Positions 42,723 to 45,893 of a DNA stretch of 45,893 nucleotides are shown piece by piece; position 1 is the first letter of the stretch; each line of letters starts with the position of its first letter. The notes beneath the pieces are model-generated. The model had not been told where the DNA came from and made no database searches. It saw nothing but the letters and a program-made list of their open reading frames with translations. The stretch spans positions 1 through 45,893 of the forward strand of contig CALBPE010000096.1 in NCBI GenBank assembly GCA_937899275.1, read 5' to 3'. Both the position numbers and the translations under genes were made by a program. The DNA comes from an uncultured Chlamydiae bacterium (GTDB lineage: Bacteria; Chlamydiota; Chlamydiia; Chlamydiales; SM23-39).

Positions 42723-43604
42723 ATGAAAAAAGTCGTTTATTCCTTTGTATTCATCATTGCGCTCGTTTATTGGATGTATCCCAGTAAGCAGCAATTTGTT
42801 TTGTTCGAATCATTTTCTAAAAATTTTCTTGGAAAATACCCTACGCTAAAAGAATATACTCCTAAAGATATGATCCACATCGCTGAAAAATCTGCATACC
42901 TTTTGCAGAAGAAAATTGGCATTTTGAAGGATGTAAAAAATTTAGACTTACGAGTTTTAAAAGAAGTGCTTACCCTTGTAAAAGGGAAAAAGTCTCAAGT
43001 TTTTATGCGTCATGCTCGGCAAAAACTCAGCACGCAGATAGATGCACTATCTACCGTCGCAGAAAAAAAAATCGCTATGATGCGCAGTCCTGAAAATCAA
43101 ACCAGCCCTCCTACAGAAGATTCTCTTGTCGATTTTTTTAGCACAATGGTTTTGCTTCGTTATATACAAGAGCGCTCTCAGATGAAAATCAGGATTTTTA
43201 CGTCCCCAAATAAACGAGCATTTATTCCCTCTTCTTGTCTTGCAAGTTTTTTAGGTGTCACCATGGTAGAAAGCCCTATTCTTAAGTGCATCGATTACCC
43301 TATGGAAGAAAACTTTCCTTCGAGTAGGTTGATGAGGGAGCTGTCTGAAGGAGAGCTTCCTTGGGAAGAAGATTCAGTAGATTATATTATAGGTAAAAAC
43401 ACCCATAGATCGATTGAAAAATCTGTAGAAGAGGTGCTGCAAAATCCACAAGAGGGGATGTCTCTTTATATGACGCACACTCAGCAGCTCAACGCTGTGC
43501 AGGATGTGCTGCATTTGAAAGCGCGCCGCTTGCAGCATTTTGGCTTCATTCTTATTGTAGAAGGTAAAGCCTATATATATGAGCGGGGATTTTACTCTTC
43601 TTGA
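42723..43604 (+). CDS. Membrane-anchored histidine-phosphatase-like protein
   Basis: 293 residues. The N-terminal hydrophobic segment VVYSFVFIIALVYWMYP is an uncleaved anchor. I see a weak but ordered match to the histidine phosphatase fold: FMRHARQK (RHG-like, Ala for Gly) near residue 95, IFTSPNKRAF near 165, and LYMTHTQQL with the second His near 257. No homologue was recognised otherwise. The C-terminus overlaps the convergent release-factor-like gene by 13 bases. The assignment is an inference from three motifs, so take it as tentative. Confidence 0.5.
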   Translation: MKKVVYSFVFIIALVYWMYPSKQQFVLFESFSKNFLGKYPTLKEYTPKDMIHIAEKSAYLLQKKIGILKDVKNLDLRVLKEVLTLVKGKKSQVFMRHARQKLSTQIDALSTVAEKKIAMMRSPENQTSPPTEDSLVDFFSTMVLLRYIQERSQMKIRIFTSPNKRAFIPSSCLASFLGVTMVESPILKCIDYPMEENFPSSRLMRELSEGELPWEEDSVDYIIGKNTHRSIEKSVEEVLQNPQEGMSLYMTHTQQLNAVQDVLHLKARRLQHFGFILIVEGKAYIYERGFYSS

Positions 43605-44029
43605 GGAGGTAGACGGAGCTTTTTCTTTAGAGATTGATGCATTTTTTCCTCATGAACCTTCTTTTTAGCCTTAGCGCTCCGCCGTTTTTTTTGTTTGCGT
43701 AGTTTTGCAACGGCCGCTTTTTTTGCCTGATTTTCTTTACCTAAGCGCTCCGCAATTTTCTCACATAATAGCCTTCTTGCAAAAAATCGATTGTCTTCTC
43801 GAAACCGCTCTTTTTGACATTTTACTTCAACACCTGTGGAAGTATGTCGTAAATAGACGCAAGAATAGGTTTTTTGCAATTTTTGTCCTCCTTTTCCGGA
43901 GCCGAGAATGAATTTCTCTACAAGATCCTCTTCTTGCACACCTAATTGCAGCATCTGTTTTTTTAAATGATTCCATTTTTCTTGAGATATTGGCATAAAT
44001 GTATTTAGTTGTTTTATAAATCTAGGCAT
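43592..44029 (-). CDS. Peptide-release-factor-like protein (RF-1 domain, ArfB/YaeJ-like)
   Basis: 145 residues. The RF-1 core carries LGSGKGGQKLQKTYSCVYL, so the catalytic GGQ is present, with Lys where most have Pro before it. The C-terminal half is strongly basic with Lys/Arg-rich helices (AKLRKQKKRRSAKAKKKVHE) as in ribosome-rescue factors that insert a tail in the empty mRNA channel. There are no codon-recognition domains, so it is not a classical RF1/RF2. The likely role is hydrolysis of peptidyl-tRNA on stalled ribosomes. Confidence 0.85.
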   Translation of the reverse strand: MPRFIKQLNTFMPISQEKWNHLKKQMLQLGVQEEDLVEKFILGSGKGGQKLQKTYSCVYLRHTSTGVEVKCQKERFREDNRFFARRLLCEKIAERLGKENQAKKAAVAKLRKQKKRRSAKAKKKVHEEKMHQSLKKKLRLPPQEE

Positions 44030-44044
44030 ACCATAATAAGAACT

Positions 44045-44167
44045 ATGATTGCTTTTTTGTTATTAGTTGTTCTTTTTTTGATTGATAGCGCTCTACCGCC
44101 TTCTTTCATACGGATCTGTTTATTTCTAGGGACGTATTTTACAGTAGCGCACTTTTTCAGTCTGTAA
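44045..44167 (+). CDS. Possible 40-residue hydrophobic peptide
   Basis: ATG 44045 to TAA 44165-44167. Residues 2-13 are almost purely hydrophobic (IAFLLLVVLFLI), followed by DSALPPSFIR and a second hydrophobic part, as in small membrane peptides. It sits in the gap between the release-factor-like gene (minus) and the secreted 90-residue protein (plus), 22 bases before the latter. No clear ribosome binding site, so this remains a candidate only. Confidence 0.3.
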   Translation: MIAFLLLVVLFLIDSALPPSFIRICLFLGTYFTVAHFFSL

Positions 44168-44189
44168 CCTGCGTAAAAATAGGGGGTCT

Positions 44190-44462
44190 ATGCGCATTTT
44201 TTTGTTTTTTCTTCTTTTCTGCCAAACAGCTTTTGCTGCTTTATCTCCCATACAGCAAAGTATTCGGGAATGGAAAGAGCTTTTATCCAGCGAGGAGCTG
44301 GGTCATTTACCGAGCGGTGAGATGATCGAAGAGATTCTTCGCAAAGATGACGGCTTTGAGATCAAGACAACAAATTACCTCATCGATGTGGAACTTGAGT
44401 ATCAAGATACAGATATTTTAGGACCTATTCCATTTAATCTACGTTTTAAAGATCTTCCCTAA
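44190..44462 (+). CDS. Small secreted protein
   Basis: 90 residues. Signal peptide MRIFLFFLLFCQTAFA, cleavage probably before ALSPI. The mature part of about 74 residues is acidic with no Cys, ending in a strand-like NLRFKDLP. Site GGGGG lies before the ATG. Not recognised. It ends 2 bases before the convergent MFS transporter ends. Probably periplasmic or secreted. Confidence 0.6.
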   Translation: MRIFLFFLLFCQTAFAALSPIQQSIREWKELLSSEELGHLPSGEMIEEILRKDDGFEIKTTNYLIDVELEYQDTDILGPIPFNLRFKDLP

Positions 44463-44464
44463 CC

Positions 44465-45736
44465 TTAAAATGATACTTCTGGATTATGCTGGTGTCCCTT
44501 TTTAGGCATCAATAGATTGATCAAAAAGGTAAGGAAAAGCGCTATGGGAAAAACGCTAGTAGCGATAAGCCAGGCATCTTTTGTATACACTCTTAGTAAT
44601 CCGTCCATTTGTCCCGACCAGTTGCTGTCGAGTAAAAATCCGACTAGAGGCTGCATAAAAGAGCTTCCCATCATCACCACAAAATTTGTAATAGCAATCA
44701 CCGTGCCTTTAGAGCTAGGATCATGGAGCTCAATAGAAATAGTGTAGTTGAGGATTTGCGCGGAAGAGAAAAACCCAAGCAGTAATAAAAGCGGATACAA
44801 TGCCCAAACATGCAGCGCTTCTGTATAGAGAATTGGTAAAAGACAACAAAGCGCGCCCAAGGGGGTAATCCATAAGATGGTTTTTTCTTTTTGCCAATAA
44901 TCGGCAAGTTTTCCCATGACCGGGCCTCCGATCATCCATCCTACAAAGATGAGAGAAATTCCAAAAGCTGCCGAAGAGTTTTTGATGCCATGCACCTCAC
45001 TTAAAAAGTCAATACCCCAAAGACCTGCAAACACCGAGGTGACAGAATAAAATAAGGATCCAGCAACGCCGTTTAGCCAGGTGAGGGGACTTTTAGCAAC
45101 AGAAACAAAATGTCCTAAGGCATCTTTTGATGGTGAAGAATCTGTAGGAAGGGGATTATTAGGATCATTTTTTAAGTACATCCCAATCAAAATCGTAAGA
45201 AAAACACCTAGAATTAAGTAGAGGAAAAAACTCGATCTCCAGCCAAAAGACTCGGTAATTAAACTGGTTGGGCCTTGTCCGATTACCGCCCCTAACATCC
45301 CAATCGAATTTGCCATGCCGACTAAAAAGGCTAAACGCTCTTTTGCAAACCAGTGAGATGAAATATATACCACAGCGACAAAACCGACAGAAGACCCAAG
45401 GCCCATAAATATCCGGCCTGTAGCGGCTAATATACCGCCGTAAGCAGTTGCAAAAATCAGGCAGCCAAAAGTCATAAGCACGCTGCCCCAAAATACTAAT
45501 CTTCTCGCTCCATAACGATCCATAAGAGGACCTATTGGAATTTGCGCTGGGGCAAAAACATAGAAGTAGCAGGCGTTGACAAAACCGATGCCTGCAGCGC
45601 TCAAAGTAAAAGATTCCATAAGGTAGCGGAGCATGCCGCTTGGAGCTACGCGTACCATAAATTCAAAAAAGAAAAAAGCGCAGGCAAGCCCCCAGATAAG
45701 CCATGGGGATAAAGAAGGGTGTTTACGTGTATTCAT
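44465..45736 (-). CDS. MFS transporter
   Basis: 423 residues, 12 hydrophobic segments. The loop 2-3 motif GPLMDRYGARRLVFWG and the corresponding GKLADYWQKEK in the second half are the MFS signature, with FFEFMVRVAPSGM in helix 1. The layout matches the organophosphate/hexuronate-like and related carriers frequent in intracellular bacteria; the substrate is unknown. About 155 bases of AT-rich upstream region to the right edge hold no further gene that I can see. Confidence 0.88.
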   Translation of the reverse strand: MNTRKHPSLSPWLIWGLACAFFFFEFMVRVAPSGMLRYLMESFTLSAAGIGFVNACYFYVFAPAQIPIGPLMDRYGARRLVFWGSVLMTFGCLIFATAYGGILAATGRIFMGLGSSVGFVAVVYISSHWFAKERLAFLVGMANSIGMLGAVIGQGPTSLITESFGWRSSFFLYLILGVFLTILIGMYLKNDPNNPLPTDSSPSKDALGHFVSVAKSPLTWLNGVAGSLFYSVTSVFAGLWGIDFLSEVHGIKNSSAAFGISLIFVGWMIGGPVMGKLADYWQKEKTILWITPLGALCCLLPILYTEALHVWALYPLLLLLGFFSSAQILNYTISIELHDPSSKGTVIAITNFVVMMGSSFMQPLVGFLLDSNWSGQMDGLLRVYTKDAWLIATSVFPIALFLTFLINLLMPKKGHQHNPEVSF

Positions 45737-45893
45737 TTATTAGGTTTACTCTATTTGTAGAAAACCTGCAAGAATCCTTTTTCAAAGTGTGAAAAACATG
45801 TGCTTATATTTATAAGGGATAAAAGTGCATTTTACCAAAAGTAGAGAGCAAAGACTCTTCCTTCAGTAGGAGGATGTAGATCTCGCCCAATTT

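Noticed and set aside
1-45893. tRNA, rRNA or riboswitch genes
   Set aside because: No cloverleaf, rRNA-like or riboswitch-like conserved sequence was recognised by eye; a covariance-model search would be needed to be certain.

Overview
ORGANISM. The window is most like an environmental (non-Chlamydia) member of the Chlamydiae, probably of the Simkania/Rhabdochlamydia kind. This is inference. It rests on moderate-to-low G+C by eye, a chlamydial-style OppA lipoprotein, a SET-domain protein of the type chlamydiae secrete, several secreted beta-barrel proteins ending in Phe, an OprB-type porin, an NDH-2-like enzyme fused to a cyclic-nucleotide-binding domain, and a heavy load of decaying mobile DNA. 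No rRNA, tRNA or CRISPR array was recognised.

LAYOUT. 1-7.9 kb is a decaying accessory region. It holds the tail of a phosphotransferase-like gene, an AAA ATPase broken by nonsense codons, one intact and one broken Fic gene, an ISAs1-type relic, three small-molecule-type methyltransferase genes and an IS3-type relic. The ATPase and both Fic loci each carry their own palindromes upstream. 7.9-11.3 kb holds two near-duplicate small M50-like membrane peptidases flanking a BlaI/BlaR1-like repressor and metalloprotease pair, which shares a dyad operator with a small secreted protein. 11.3-14.3 kb holds a LuxR-type regulator, the stump of a second one, an EamA-type transporter, an IS256-type relic and a small membrane protein. 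14.4-20.9 kb is three tandem pairs of paralogues: two beta-barrels, two lipase-like hydrolases, and two Deg-like proteins, one with an intact catalytic triad but a broken 3' end and one a pseudoprotease. 20.8-26.3 kb has an amino-acid permease, a large unknown protein with a broken 5' end, a SET-domain protein and a degenerate M50-like paralogue.

MAIN DISCOVERY. 26.66-34.2 kb is a compact class I lanthipeptide-type biosynthetic locus. A divergently transcribed 52-residue precursor with its own promoter, strong ribosome binding site and terminator faces a six-gene, translationally coupled operon in the order LanD-like flavoprotein decarboxylase, ABC ATPase, ABC permease, LanC-like cyclase, full-length LanB dehydratase, methyltransferase. 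The precursor ends in Cys, with a Thr five residues earlier. That is the spacing of the aminovinyl-cysteine ring of thioviridamide-type peptides, and it fits the presence of a LanD. LanB keeps all the expected catalytic positions. LanC has lost two of three zinc ligands and LanD has Tyr in place of its catalytic His, so ring chemistry here is either unusual or partly lost. The peptide is predicted to be dehydrated by LanB, oxidatively decarboxylated at its C-terminal Cys by LanD, cyclised with or by the zinc-less LanC, possibly methylated, and exported by the ABC pair. No leader protease is encoded.

34.2-45.9 kb looks like ordinary chromosome: an outer-membrane protein, a small coiled-coil protein, an O-antigen-ligase-like protein, OppA, an OprB porin, three histidine-phosphatase-type proteins, NDH-2-cNMP, a release-factor-like protein, small secreted or membrane proteins and an MFS transporter.
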